Shown: positions 42,817 through 51,349 of the stretch, in pieces | How positions within the stretch are numbered: position 1 is the first letter of the stretch | Layout: every line of letters starts with the position of its first letter | Source of the DNA: Salibaculum sp031581025 | Lineage (GTDB): Bacteria > Pseudomonadota > Alphaproteobacteria > Rhodobacterales > Rhodobacteraceae | Assembly: GCF_031581025.1 (NCBI RefSeq) | Contig: NZ_JAVLCA010000008.1 | Length of the DNA: 64,000 bases | Direction: 5' to 3' (one strand) | Translations under genes and position numbers: made by a program | The notes under the pieces: model-generated | What the model was told of the DNA's origin: nothing | The model's input: only the letters and a program-made list of their open reading frames with translations | The model's database searches: none

Positions 42817-44091
42817 TCACTCCACCGCGGCGATGCGCGGGGCCTTGCCGTCGCGGGGGCCGCCTGAATTGGCGTCGATGAAGTCCAGCACCAGCGGGCG
42901 GATGTTGCCGCGCCAGCTCTTGCCGGCGAAGATGCCGTAATGGCCCGCGCCGGGCTCAAGGTGGCTGGCTTTCTTTTCCGCGGGCAAGCCGGTCAGCAGG
43001 TCGAGCGCGGCCAGGCACTGGCCGGGGGCCGAGATGTCGTCGTCCTCGCCCTCGACGATCTTGACGGCCACGTCGGTGATCTTGCCGAGATCGACGCGGT
43101 GGCCGTCGACGGTAAAGACATTGCGCGCAATCTCGCGCCCCTTGAAGACGCGCTCGACCGTCGAGAGGTAGAACTCCGCGGTCATGTCCATGACCGAAAG
43201 GTATTCGTCGTAGAAGACGTTGTGCTTGTCGTGGTCGCTGGCCTCGCCCTTCGCGGCCTTGACGATCTGGTTGGTGAAGGCGTTGTTGTGGGTTTCGGCA
43301 TTCATCGAGATGAACGAGGCCAGCTGCAGCAGCCCCGGGTAGACCTTGCGCCCGACCCCGGCGTACTTGAAACCGACGCGCTGGATCATTGACTGTTCCA
43401 GCTGGCCCATGGTGACGGTCCGGCCGAAATCCGTGACTTCGGTCGGGTTGGCATCGGGGTCGACCGGACCGCCGATCAGTGTCAGTGACCGCGGCTGCGC
43501 CTCGGGGTGCAGTTCGGCAAGATAGGCGGTGGCCGCCAACGTCAGTGGCACCGGCTGGCACACGGCGATGACATGGATCTCCGGGCCCAGCTCGCGCATG
43601 AAGTCCATGACGTGCAGGGTGTAATCCTCGACGTCGAACTTGCCGGCCGAGACAGGGATGTCGCGGGCATTGTGCCAATCGGTGACGTAGACCTCGCAGT
43701 CGGGCAACAGGGAGATCACCGTCTTGCGCAGCAGCGTCGCGTAGTGCCCCGACATGGGCGCGACGAGCAGCACCTTGCGTGCGCGTTCATGCCGGCCGAG
43801 GCAGCGGAAGTGGACGAGGTCGCCGAAGGGCCGTTCCAGAACCTTGCGGATCGAGACAACGTGGTCCTTGCCATCCTCGCAGGGCACCGACGGAATGCCC
43901 CAGTCGGGCCGGGCGGCCATGCGCGCAAAGCTGCGTTCCGTGACCTCGCCCCAGGCCTTGAGCATGGCCATGCCCGGATTGGGCCACATCGCGACGGCCG
44001 GGGAGGAGGCCATGGCCCGTGCGGTCGCGCCCAGCCACTCGTTCGTGTTCCGGGCGGTCTCCATCATGTCGTAGGTCATCATGTACTTCAC
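42817..44091 (-). CDS. phaZ: Intracellular polyhydroxyalkanoate depolymerase
   Basis: PhaZ hydrolyses stored PHB granules. The 424-residue protein has the intracellular type with a Cys nucleophile in VIAVCQPVPL (Cys178), an Asp in the C-terminal half, and His in EPGAGHYGIFAGKSWR. GTG 44091 was chosen because AGGAG lies six bases upstream; ATG 44082 is an alternative. It is divergent from phaC across 122 bases. Confidence 0.93.
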   Translation of the reverse strand: MKYMMTYDMMETARNTNEWLGATARAMASSPAVAMWPNPGMAMLKAWGEVTERSFARMAARPDWGIPSVPCEDGKDHVVSIRKVLERPFGDLVHFRCLGRHERARKVLLVAPMSGHYATLLRKTVISLLPDCEVYVTDWHNARDIPVSAGKFDVEDYTLHVMDFMRELGPEIHVIAVCQPVPLTLAATAYLAELHPEAQPRSLTLIGGPVDPDANPTEVTDFGRTVTMGQLEQSMIQRVGFKYAGVGRKVYPGLLQLASFISMNAETHNNAFTNQIVKAAKGEASDHDKHNVFYDEYLSVMDMTAEFYLSTVERVFKGREIARNVFTVDGHRVDLGKITDVAVKIVEGEDDDISAPGQCLAALDLLTGLPAEKKASHLEPGAGHYGIFAGKSWRGNIRPLVLDFIDANSGGPRDGKAPRIAAVE

Positions 44092-44181
44092 GGGCGTCTC
44101 CTGCTTGCGCGTGGCCGGTCGAACATGTCGACCATCCGTGCTATGGGTTGCATTGACCACTGGCTGTGCCGGTGGCAGATG

Positions 44182-44193
44182 CTGCAACTGCAA
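44182..44193. promoter_or_regulatory. Possible PhaR half-sites between phaZ and phaC
   Basis: CTGCAACTGCAA contains CTGC and GCAA elements, spaced four bases apart, 21 bases ahead of the phaC start. It is a weaker match to CTGC-N3-GCAG than the sites ahead of phaP. Confidence 0.35.
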
Positions 44194-44213
44194 AATACCG
44201 CGGGAGGGCCCAT

Positions 44214-46028
44214 ATGACAACTGACGAATCCGGTGAGGGTGGAGCGCAGGACGCGGCGGCACTGTCGCGGCTGGAAGAGAACATGTCGCGGATCGAGGAG
44301 TTGACCCAGCGCCTGGTCAATGTCCTGTCGCACAAGCGGCACGTTCCCGAGGACCTCCAGGCCCCGAGCCAGGCGCTCTATGCCAAGGCCGCCACGGCCT
44401 ACTGGGCCGAGATGATGAACAACCCCGCCAAGCTGATCGAGCAGCAGGTTGGCTACTGGGGCAAGACCTTGCAGCACTACGTCGAGGCGCAGCAGGCGCT
44501 GGCCAGCGGGCAGATCAAGGCCCCCGAGGATCATACCCCGGATGACAAACGGTTCCGTAACCCACTGTGGGACACGCACCCGTATTTTAACTTCGTCAAG
44601 CAGCAGTACATGCTCAACGCCGAGGCGGTCTCCAACGCGGTCGAGACCATTGAGGGGCTGGATGCGCAGGAACAGAAGCGGCTGCGCTATTTCAGCCAGC
44701 AGATCGTGGACCTGATGGCGCCGACGAATTTCCTGGCCACCAATCCCGATGCGCTGGAACGCGCGGTCGAGACCGAGGGCGAGAGCCTCGTGACCGGGCT
44801 GGAGAACCTCGTTCACGACCTGGAGGCCAACGACGGCGAGCTGATCGTGAACCTGGCCGACCGCGCGGCCTTCAAGGTGGGCGAGAACCTCGGGACCACC
44901 CCGGGCGAGGTGGTGTTCCGCAACCACATGTTCGAACTGATTCAATATGCGCCCAGGACCGAGCAGGTGCACACCACGCCGCTGGTGATCTTTCCGCCGT
45001 GGATCAACAAGTTCTACATCCTCGACCTCAAGGAGCGGAACAGCCTCATCAAGTGGATCGTCGATCAGGGCTACACGCTTTTCGTGGTCAGCTGGGTCAA
45101 CCCGGATGCCACCTACCGCGAGGTGGGCATGGCCGACTACATCCAGGACGGCTATGTCACCGCGCTGGAGACCGTGCGCGAGATCTGCGGGGTCAAGAAG
45201 GTCAATGTCGTCGGCTACTGCATCGCGGGCACGACGCTGGCCCTGACACTGTCGATTCTGCGCGATCGCGGCCTTGATTATGTCAAGTCCGCCACCTTCC
45301 TGACCACGCTGACCGATTTTTCCGACCAAGGCGAGGTGGGTGTCTTTCTCGACGACGATTTCGTCGACGGGATCGAGGCCGAAGTCAACGCGGCCGGCTA
45401 CCTCGACAGTTTCTACATGTCGCGGACCTTTTCCTTCCTGCGCTCGAACGATCTGATCTACCAGCCGGCGATCCGGTCTTACATGCTGGGCGAAAGCCCG
45501 CCCGCCTTCGATCTGCTCTACTGGAACGGCGACGGCACCAACCTGCCCGCGAAAATGGCCGTGGAATACCTGCGCGGGCTGTGCCAGCGTGACGAATTCG
45601 CCAGCGGCGGCTTCGAGGTGGCCGGCCACGTGGCGCGGATCGAGAACGTGGAGGTGCCGCTCTGCGCCATCGCCTGCGAGACGGATCATATCGCGGCCTG
45701 GAAAAGCTCTTACCGGGGCATCCGCGGGATGGGGTCCGAGGACAAGACCTTCATTCTCGCCGGGTCGGGCCATATCGCCGGGGTTGTCAATCCGCCCGCC
45801 AAGAACAAGTACGGCTACTGGACCAATGACGACCTGACCCTCGCACCCGAGGAGTGGCAGGCCGGGGCCGAAAAGCACGAGGGCAGCTGGTGGCCGCATT
45901 GGGAAAAGTGGCTGCGCAAGCGCTCGGGCAAGAAGACCGCGGCGCGCGCGCCCGGGTCAGAGGCTTACCCGCCGATCGCGCCGGCCCCGGGTACCTATGT
46001 CGTGGCCGATAAGCCCGGGATCGGCTGA
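44214..46028 (+). CDS. phaC: Class I poly(3-hydroxyalkanoate) synthase
   Basis: PhaC polymerises 3-hydroxyacyl-CoA on the granule surface. 604 residues, class I length. The lipase-like box is GYCIAGTT with catalytic Cys336; the Asp and His of the triad lie in CETDHIAAW and GSGHIAGVVNPPAKNKYGYW. The N-terminal about 200 residues form the variable domain. ATG 44214 follows GGGAGG. It leads the phaC-phaP-phaR group. Confidence 0.96.
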   Translation: MTTDESGEGGAQDAAALSRLEENMSRIEELTQRLVNVLSHKRHVPEDLQAPSQALYAKAATAYWAEMMNNPAKLIEQQVGYWGKTLQHYVEAQQALASGQIKAPEDHTPDDKRFRNPLWDTHPYFNFVKQQYMLNAEAVSNAVETIEGLDAQEQKRLRYFSQQIVDLMAPTNFLATNPDALERAVETEGESLVTGLENLVHDLEANDGELIVNLADRAAFKVGENLGTTPGEVVFRNHMFELIQYAPRTEQVHTTPLVIFPPWINKFYILDLKERNSLIKWIVDQGYTLFVVSWVNPDATYREVGMADYIQDGYVTALETVREICGVKKVNVVGYCIAGTTLALTLSILRDRGLDYVKSATFLTTLTDFSDQGEVGVFLDDDFVDGIEAEVNAAGYLDSFYMSRTFSFLRSNDLIYQPAIRSYMLGESPPAFDLLYWNGDGTNLPAKMAVEYLRGLCQRDEFASGGFEVAGHVARIENVEVPLCAIACETDHIAAWKSSYRGIRGMGSEDKTFILAGSGHIAGVVNPPAKNKYGYWTNDDLTLAPEEWQAGAEKHEGSWWPHWEKWLRKRSGKKTAARAPGSEAYPPIAPAPGTYVVADKPGIG

Positions 46029-46117
46029 CCAGCCTGGAAAGCCGCCGGATCGTTCAGGAATGTTACAGGCTTTTCATTTGAATTCCGGGAGGTTGTTTCG
46101 AATTCGTGAGGATCATG

Positions 46118-46155
46118 CTGCGCTGCAGAAAAAGTCTTGAAATGCTGCGGTGCAG
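46118..46155 (+). promoter_or_regulatory. phaP: Two PhaR-type boxes ahead of phaP
   Basis: CTGC-GCT-GCAG (46118-46128) and CTGC-GGT-GCAG (46145-46155) both match the CTGC-N3-GCAG site reported for PhaR in Rhodobacter and Paracoccus. The second is part of a perfect TGCTGC-N3-GCAGCA palindrome (46143-46157). They start 27 bases apart and lie 65-105 bases ahead of the phaP start, as expected for a repressor that yields when PHB accumulates. Confidence 0.7.
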
Positions 46156-46221
46156 CATCTATCTTTCCTGTAGACGCCGAAACGGGATTACCCCGTAACA
46201 CTGACCAAGAGGACCAGTTCA

Positions 46222-46665
46222 ATGACTGCCAAGACACAAGATTTCACCACCGTCATGAAAGACATGATGGGCGCATTTCCCGTCGACACCAAGGCGATGG
46301 AAGGTGCTTTCAAGACCCAGACCTCGCTGACCGAGAAGCTGTCGGCCGTGTCCATCGACGCCGCCCAGAAATCGACCGAGCTGAGCGCCAAGTGGACCCA
46401 GGATACCCTGGCCAAGATGACCGAGATGGCCAAGTCCAAGGACGAGCCGGCCGACTACGCCAAGGCGATGACCGATTTCGCCTCCGCTTCCTCGGAAGCT
46501 GCTGCCGAGCACATGGCTGCCTTCGCCGAGATCGCCAAGAAGGTCCAGACCGAGACCATGGAACTGATGATGGCCGCCGGCAAGGACATGTCCGAGGACA
46601 TGAATGCCGCCGCCAAGAAGGCCACCCAGGACGTGTCCGCCGCAGCCAAGAAGGCCGCGAAGTAA
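46222..46665 (+). CDS. phaP: Phasin
   Basis: 147 residues, Ala/Lys/Met-rich and helical throughout, with MTAKTQDFTTVMKDMMGAFP at the N-terminus and a lysine-rich Ala tail (AAAKKATQDVSAAAKKAAK). Phasins coat PHB granules and limit their size. The phasin_2-type central part (about 30-120) is amphipathic. It stands between phaC and phaR, with two PhaR-type boxes upstream, so it is probably strongly regulated by PhaR. Confidence 0.9.
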   Translation: MTAKTQDFTTVMKDMMGAFPVDTKAMEGAFKTQTSLTEKLSAVSIDAAQKSTELSAKWTQDTLAKMTEMAKSKDEPADYAKAMTDFASASSEAAAEHMAAFAEIAKKVQTETMELMMAAGKDMSEDMNAAAKKATQDVSAAAKKAAK

Positions 46666-46778
46666 GCAATACCGAGAACGCCCGGCCCTCCTTCTCCTCC
46701 CTGGGGGCCGACGTCACGCGGGGCGGGTTGCGCAAGCAGCCCGCCCTTGCTTTTTGCTGCAAAGGCATTCACGCTTCT

Positions 46779-46789
46779 CTGCACCGCAA
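46779..46789 (+). promoter_or_regulatory. phaR: Possible autoregulatory PhaR box ahead of phaR
   Basis: CTGC-ACC-GCAA differs from CTGC-N3-GCAG only in the last base and ends 23 bases before the phaR start. PhaR is known to repress its own gene in relatives. Confidence 0.45.
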
Positions 46790-46812
46790 AACGGTCCTGA
46801 GGAGGGAATACC

Positions 46813-47376
46813 TTGGCCGAGACGTCCCAGCCGCTTCTGATCAAGCGCTATGCCAGCCGCCGCCTGTACAACACCGAGACCAGCGATTACGTCACGCTGG
46901 AGGATATCGCCTCTTTCATCCGCGACGGGCGCGAGGTGCAGATCGTTGACCTGAAGTCGGGAGACGACCTGACCCGACAGTATCTGCTTCAGATCATCGC
47001 CGAACACGAAAGCCGCGGCGAAAGCGTGCTGCCCGTGGATGTGCTGACCGACCTCGTGCGCTCCTATACCAGCCAGTCCATGTCCGTGGTACCGCAGTTC
47101 CTGGCCCAGTCCTTCGAGATGCTGCGCGAGAGCCAGTCCAAGATGATGGAGAACATGGGGCCCATGGGCGCGCTGACGCAGATGCCCGGGGTTGAGGCCA
47201 TGCAGGCCCAGCAGGAGGCCTTTCTCAAGGCCATGACCGGCGGGGTCATGAGCGGTGCCGCATTCTCGCAGCCCACGAGCTCTGAGCGCAAGGGCGAGGC
47301 CGACCACGAAGATCTCGACGAGATCAAGGCCGAGCTTGCCAAGCTTCAGGAGAAACTGGCGAAAATGTCGAAATGA
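46813..47376 (+). CDS. phaR: PHB synthesis repressor PhaR
   Basis: 187 residues. The N-terminal PHB/PHA accumulation regulator DNA-binding domain is clear (LLIKRYASRRLYNTETSDYV, LEDIASFIRDGREVQIVDLK). The central polymer-accumulation domain follows (about 65-110), then a charged coiled-coil C-terminus. It binds DNA at phaP and phaR promoters and is released by PHB. The start is TTG 46813, with GGAGGG eight bases before; no ATG gives the conserved N-terminus. Confidence 0.93.
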   Translation: MAETSQPLLIKRYASRRLYNTETSDYVTLEDIASFIRDGREVQIVDLKSGDDLTRQYLLQIIAEHESRGESVLPVDVLTDLVRSYTSQSMSVVPQFLAQSFEMLRESQSKMMENMGPMGALTQMPGVEAMQAQQEAFLKAMTGGVMSGAAFSQPTSSERKGEADHEDLDEIKAELAKLQEKLAKMSK

Positions 47377-47737
47377 CACTGGCTGCCAGGCGAACGGTGT
47401 TTCGCAAGACCCCGAGCGATCCGCGATCCAGCGGTTGAGACGTTGGTCACTCCGCCCGACCGGGTGGTTCGCGCGGCGACTCCCTGATTTTCAACCAGTC
47501 CCCGTTGCGTGGCTGCCCTGTGGGGCCGGGAAACGGCCGCAGATGCTGCATTGGGCAAGCCTCGAGCGACCTTGTGAACAAAACGTTGCCACGTGTTGCC
47601 GCGCTCGAACCTTGTTGCCGGACCTCAGGCGGGCGGTGCCCCCTCCAGGCCCCCATGGTAACTTGGCGCTGTGGCTGGCACCGGGGCTTTCAATTGCCCC
47701 TGTCGCCGGGATATCCTGAGCGGCGAAAGGGGCGGAC
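47377..47737. other. Intergenic region between phaR and a LysR gene
   Basis: A 361-base stretch with no supported gene. It should hold the phaR 3' end and the promoter of the LysR gene. I saw no clean terminator or operator. Confidence 0.5.
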
Positions 47738-48703
47738 ATGGCGGCAGCATCGGGACGGATCACGCTCTGGGGGATCGAGGTCTTCGTGGCCACGGCCGAG
47801 GAACAGTCGATCTCGGCCGCGGCGCGCCGGCTGAGCAGTTCCGCCGCGACCGTGTCGCAGCAACTGACCAACCTCGAGGCGGCGATCGGTACGACGCTGC
47901 TGAACCGCAACGCGCGCCCCGTCATCCCGACGCCTGCGGGCGAGATGTTCCTGCGCCGGGCCAATGCCATCCTGGGCGAAGCGGAGCAGGCCCGCGCCGA
48001 ACTGGCCATGGCCGACCACAGCCGCCTCACACGGTTGCGGCTGGGCATGATCGAGGATTTCGACGCCGACGTGACGCCGCGGTTGCTGTCCGACATGGGC
48101 GCGGATTTGAGGGACTGCCGGTTCCTGCTGGAAACCGGGGCCTCGCATCGGCTGTTCGACCTTTTGCAGGCCCGCGCGCTGGACGTGGTGGTGGCCAGCG
48201 ACATCGGCACGGTGGCCGACGGCATGGAGGTGCATCCGCTGTTCGAGGAACCCTTCGTGATCGTGGCGCCGAAGGATGCGCTGGGGCCCGGCGACATGCT
48301 GCGCCAGCTGCGCCGGCTGCCCATTGTGCAATACACCACGCGCCATCACATGGGCCAACTGATCGCCGGCCACCTCGTGCGGCAGAACCTGACGTTGACA
48401 CATCGCTTCGAGCTGGACAGCTATCACGCTGTTCTGGCCATGGTGGCTGCCGGGGCGGGCTGGACGATCCTGACGCCGCTGGGCTGGTCCCATGCCGCGC
48501 GATTCCGCGACGCGGTCGACCTGCACCCGCTGCCCTTCGATCCGCTCAGCCGCCGGATTTCCCTGGTGGCCCGGCGCGACGTTCTGGGAAAGATGCCCGC
48601 CGACATGGCGGCACGCCTGCGCGCGCTGCTGGCCGAGATGATCGTGGACCCTGCCACGCGCAAGCTGCCCTGGCTGGAAGGGCAGTTGCGCGTTCTGGTC
48701 TAG
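47738..48703 (+). CDS. LysR-family transcriptional regulator
   Basis: 321 residues. The HTH is at about 10-65 (ATAEEQSISAAARRLSSSAA then VSQQLTNLEAAIGTTLLNR), and the effector domain at about 95-300. ATG 47738 gives the standard start. Its stop is two bases from the stop of the convergent DegT-type aminotransferase gene. It may regulate the amine-related operon beyond, but it is not divergent from it, so the link is weak. Confidence 0.88.
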   Translation: MAAASGRITLWGIEVFVATAEEQSISAAARRLSSSAATVSQQLTNLEAAIGTTLLNRNARPVIPTPAGEMFLRRANAILGEAEQARAELAMADHSRLTRLRLGMIEDFDADVTPRLLSDMGADLRDCRFLLETGASHRLFDLLQARALDVVVASDIGTVADGMEVHPLFEEPFVIVAPKDALGPGDMLRQLRRLPIVQYTTRHHMGQLIAGHLVRQNLTLTHRFELDSYHAVLAMVAAGAGWTILTPLGWSHAARFRDAVDLHPLPFDPLSRRISLVARRDVLGKMPADMAARLRALLAEMIVDPATRKLPWLEGQLRVLV

Positions 48704-48705
48704 CC

Positions 48706-49914
48706 TTACTCGGCGGCAACCGCGGCGCCGGACGCGGCCATGGCCTCGTCTGCGGCGGCGACCAGTTCCCCGGCCACGATGCTGCAGTCCTCCAGCGTCA
48801 GACGGGCGGGCAGGCGCACGTCGCAGGCTGTCATCAGCATGGCGCGGGTCTGCGGCAGATCCCAGTCGCGGCCCAGGAACTGCCAGTTCCAGAAGGCGCG
48901 GGCGTTGTCCGTGCTGCGCCCGAAGATCTGTACCTTGACCCCGCGCGCGGCGGCGGCAGCGGAAAAGGCGCTGATCTGGTCCTCGGACATGCCGGTCAGG
49001 TTGAACTGGATCGAATCCGGCGCGCGCTCTTCCGGGGCGAGGCTCTGAGGCACGGTCAGCCAGGGGCTGGCGTTGAGCAGGTCGGCGACGTGGTCATGGT
49101 TGCGGCGTCCGTCGCGGACCCGCCGGGCCAGTTCGGGCAGTTGCGGGCGGATGATCGCCGCCGAGAGATTCGACAGGCGCAGGTTGTAGAGCGGCAGCTT
49201 GTTCTGCCAGGCTGTCATCGCCGCGGCGGGGACGTCGTGCTTTGTCCAGGCGTGTTCATAGGCGCCCGACATGATCACCGCCCGGGCCACCAGATCGGCA
49301 TCGTCGGTCACCAGGATGCCGCCTTCGCCCGCGTTGACCAGTTTGTAGGACTGGAACGAAAAGCAGCCCATCTTGCCGATGGTGCCGATGTTGCGCCCGT
49401 GCCAGGTGGTGCCCAGGGAATGGGCCGCATCCTCGATCACTGGCACGCCGGCGGCGTCGCACAGCGCCATGATCGCGTCCATGTCGCTGGTATGCCCGCG
49501 CATGTGGCTTATGATGACGGCTTCTGCCTGGGGCAGCTTGGCTTCGAAATCGGCCATGTCGATGCGGTAATCCGCACCGCATTCCACCAGCACCGGCGTG
49601 CAGTCGGCATGCACGATGGACGAGGGCACGGCGGCGAATGTGAAGGCCGGGATCAGCACCTTGGCGTCGCGCGGCAGGTCCAGCGCCTTGAGCGACAGAA
49701 AGAGCGCCGCCGAACAGGACGACACCGCCAGCGCGTATTTCGTGCCCAGAAGCGCCGCGAATTCCTGCTCCAGCAGGGACACCGGCGCGTTCTCGGACGC
49801 GGTATAGCGGAACAGGTCGCCCGTGCTCAGCAGTCGGGTGACCTCTTCCATGGCCGCCGCGGGGATGGGCTCGGCGTCGTAGACATTGGGGATCTGGGGG
49901 CGGGTCTCGGGCAT
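48706..49914 (-). CDS. DegT/DnrJ/EryC1/StrS-family aminotransferase
   Basis: 402 residues, a PLP enzyme of fold type I. The lysine that binds PLP is Lys191 in FSFQSYKLVNAGEGG, and the PLP-binding Asp lies in VIEDAAHSLG. These enzymes usually aminate keto-sugars, but no sugar or polysaccharide gene is nearby. The neighbours are a gamma-glutamyl amine operon on the same strand, 127 bases upstream. Its real substrate may therefore be an amine or small keto compound. Convergent with the LysR gene. Confidence 0.85.
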   Translation of the reverse strand: MPETRPQIPNVYDAEPIPAAAMEEVTRLLSTGDLFRYTASENAPVSLLEQEFAALLGTKYALAVSSCSAALFLSLKALDLPRDAKVLIPAFTFAAVPSSIVHADCTPVLVECGADYRIDMADFEAKLPQAEAVIISHMRGHTSDMDAIMALCDAAGVPVIEDAAHSLGTTWHGRNIGTIGKMGCFSFQSYKLVNAGEGGILVTDDADLVARAVIMSGAYEHAWTKHDVPAAAMTAWQNKLPLYNLRLSNLSAAIIRPQLPELARRVRDGRRNHDHVADLLNASPWLTVPQSLAPEERAPDSIQFNLTGMSEDQISAFSAAAAARGVKVQIFGRSTDNARAFWNWQFLGRDWDLPQTRAMLMTACDVRLPARLTLEDCSIVAGELVAAADEAMAASGAAVAAE

Positions 49915-50041
49915 GACGGGATCTCTTTTCGGAAAAGTCGAAACTTTGTTTCTATTCTTCTTAACACACCCCGAATGTCAATTCCATGACAAATGCCGCG
50001 CCGACGGCAGGAAGCTGCCGCAGGTGGCCTGCCGCGGGAGT

Positions 50042-51349
50042 TCAGAGGCCCAGCCGGTCGCGCAGGGCATACCAGGTCATGGCCAGCGTCAGCAGTGGCG
50101 CGCGCAGGGCCGCGCCGCCGGGGAAGGGGGGCACGGGCAACGCCGCGAAGGTGTCGAAGCGGCCCGCACGGCCCTGCACCGCCTCGGCCATGAGTTTGCC
50201 GGCCAGGCCGGCCAGCGCCACGCCGTGGCCGGAAAATCCCCCGGCGCTCAGCACGCCCTCGCCGGCCCGCGTCACCAGCGGCAGGCGTGTCATGGTAATT
50301 CCCAGGGTGCCGCCCCAGGTGTGGGTTATACCCACGCCGCCCAGTTGCGGGAACATCGCCTCCATCCGTTTGCGCAACTGCGGCTCGACCTTTTGCGGGA
50401 AAGCGAGGGAGTAGTTCTCGCACCCGCCGAACAGCAGGCGCTTGTCCTCGGACAGGCGAAAGTAATTGACCACGAACTTGCTGTCGGCGCAGGCGATATC
50501 CTCGGCCAGCACCTGCGCGGCGCGGTCGCCCAGCGGTTCGGTGGCCGCCATGAAGGAATTCAGCGGCATGGTCCGCGCCGCGATGCGGCCAGTGAGGTTG
50601 GTCAGATAGCCGTTGCCCGCCAGTAGCACGTGGTCCGCCGTGACCCGGCCCGATCCGGTGTGCAGCTCGGCCGGGCGGCCCGGCCCGAGGTCGAGCACCT
50701 CTGAGCGTTCGTGGATCACCGCGCCCGCCTTTTCCACCGCCCGCGCCAGCCCCAGCGCATAGCGCAGCGGGTGGATGTGCCCCGCGCCCCGGTCGATCAC
50801 GCCGCCGCGGTAGCGCGGCGATTTCACCACGCGTTGGAAGGGCTGCGCGGCCAGCGGTTCGATCCGGTCGTAGCCATAGGTCCGGGCGAGGTCCTCGGCC
50901 GCGTCGTGCAGGGCGGCGGCCTCGGCCACGGAATAGGCGCCATGGGCCACACCGGGCTTGAAGGGCGCGTCGGGGGCATGGGCGGCGGCCAGATCACGCA
51001 GCAGCTGCTTGGCCTCTTCGGTCATGTCCCAGAGCGCCCGCGCCGGGCCTTCGCCGACCCGCGCGCGCAGCCAGCGCATGTCCTTGTTGAACCCCGTGCC
51101 GACCTGGCCGCCGTTGCGCCCCGAGGCGCCCCAGCCCACGCGGTGTGCGTCCAGCACGATCACCGACAACCCCGCCTGGGCCAGGTGCAGCGCCGCCGTG
51201 AGCCCGCAGAACCCCGCGCCGACCACGCAGACATCCGCGCGCTGTGCACCGCGCAGCCCGGGCCGTTCCGGCGGAATCGGGGTGCTGGCGGCATAACAGC
51301 TTTCGGGGTAGGTGGCCGGCCGGTCGTTGCGATAAAGCGGATTGGGCAT
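50042..51349 (-). CDS. FAD-dependent amine oxidoreductase, PuuB-like
   Basis: 435 residues of the DAO family. The FAD site is ADVCVVGAGFCGLTAALHLA, followed by WGASGRNGGQVGTGFN, a motif characteristic of PuuB/OrdL-type gamma-glutamylputrescine oxidases. The product would oxidise a gamma-glutamyl amine to the aldehyde with O2. It starts by a one-base overlap (TGATG) with the PuuA-like gene, so they are translated together. It is the last gene of the operon. Confidence 0.88.
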   Translation of the reverse strand: MPNPLYRNDRPATYPESCYAASTPIPPERPGLRGAQRADVCVVGAGFCGLTAALHLAQAGLSVIVLDAHRVGWGASGRNGGQVGTGFNKDMRWLRARVGEGPARALWDMTEEAKQLLRDLAAAHAPDAPFKPGVAHGAYSVAEAAALHDAAEDLARTYGYDRIEPLAAQPFQRVVKSPRYRGGVIDRGAGHIHPLRYALGLARAVEKAGAVIHERSEVLDLGPGRPAELHTGSGRVTADHVLLAGNGYLTNLTGRIAARTMPLNSFMAATEPLGDRAAQVLAEDIACADSKFVVNYFRLSEDKRLLFGGCENYSLAFPQKVEPQLRKRMEAMFPQLGGVGITHTWGGTLGITMTRLPLVTRAGEGVLSAGGFSGHGVALAGLAGKLMAEAVQGRAGRFDTFAALPVPPFPGGAALRAPLLTLAMTWYALRDRLGL

